From assembly GCA_021800855.1 (NCBI GenBank), contig JAJYYP010000002.1, positions 1-64,000 on the forward strand: a stretch of 64,000 nucleotides of DNA. The letters are read 5' to 3'. Positions 63,889-64,000 of the stretch are shown here, piece after piece. Source of the stretch: an archaeon (lineage in GTDB: Archaea; Thermoproteota; Nitrososphaeria; Nitrososphaerales; Gagatemarchaeaceae). The notes under the pieces were generated by a model. That model was not told the DNA's origin and did not search any database. It worked only from the letters and a program-made list of their open reading frames with translations. Position numbers and translations under genes: made by a program. Each line of letters begins with the position of its first letter. The first letter of the stretch is position 1.

Positions 63889-64000
63889 TCATTTCCCTGA
63901 CTCGGCTGTCGTCACGGGCGGGGGCCTGTACCTCCTGAAGAACCACCAGTAGAGGCCGAGGTTCAGCCCAAGCACGATGGCGTACAGCGCGAACGGATAG
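63889..64000 (-). CDS. Membrane protein C-terminus (partial, runs off the right edge)
   Basis: Reverse-strand reading YPFALYAIVLGLNLGLYWWFFRRYRPPPVTTAESGK*, open to base 64000. Confidence 0.55.
   Translation of the reverse strand, partial: YPFALYAIVLGLNLGLYWWFFRRYRPPPVTTAESGK

Noticed and set aside
1-64000. CRISPR arrays, rRNA genes, transposases, integrases
   Set aside because: Looked for regularly spaced direct repeats, rRNA signatures and typical transposase/integrase motifs; none seen by eye.

Overview
This 64 kb window is GC-rich, gene-dense archaeal chromosome. Lineage is inferred, not demonstrated: gene content fits a heterotrophic Nitrososphaeria/Thermoproteota-type archaeon. Evidence includes DUF373, archaeal cis-prenyltransferase, Rqc2/NEMF, Rio2 kinase, RadA/RadB-like recombinase, Sm-like protein, AbrB-PhoU, TrpB2, TldD/TldE, beta-CASP nuclease, a ThiN-domain regulator, and TTG/GTG starts with TATA-like boxes about 25 nt upstream. 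Metabolic blocks are: (i) acyl-CoA/acetoacetyl-CoA metabolism with two thiolase-fold proteins and a DUF35 partner; (ii) PrpD / acyl-CoA dehydrogenase / EtfBA / HdrD-like membrane ETF:quinone oxidoreductase; (iii) nucleoside hydrolase / ribokinase-type kinase / DeoC; (iv) a complete Opp-type ABC importer; (v) a cytochrome b / Rieske / cupredoxin cluster. The right end (about 61.2-63.8 kb) looks like a small accessory island. It holds a RHH/RelE toxin-antitoxin pair and a terpene-cyclase-fold protein beside a tRNA-Arg gene, and is bracketed by an imperfect 39-bp direct repeat covering the tRNA 3' end. No rRNA, CRISPR array, transposase or integrase was recognised. Most interesting leads: an L22e-like ribosomal protein candidate, a tRNA-Arg(CCG) with an apparent 15-nt non-canonical intron in the variable loop, a tRNA-linked att-like repeat pair, a cytochrome b with Lys where the second helix-D heme His is expected, a thiolase-fold protein lacking the nucleophilic Cys beside DUF35, a ThiR-type regulator with a 37-bp divergent promoter, a shared TACYAC-N6-GTRGTA operator near a TrmB gene, and a 104-bp MITE-like element. 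All family calls are from reading the sequence; no database search was run.
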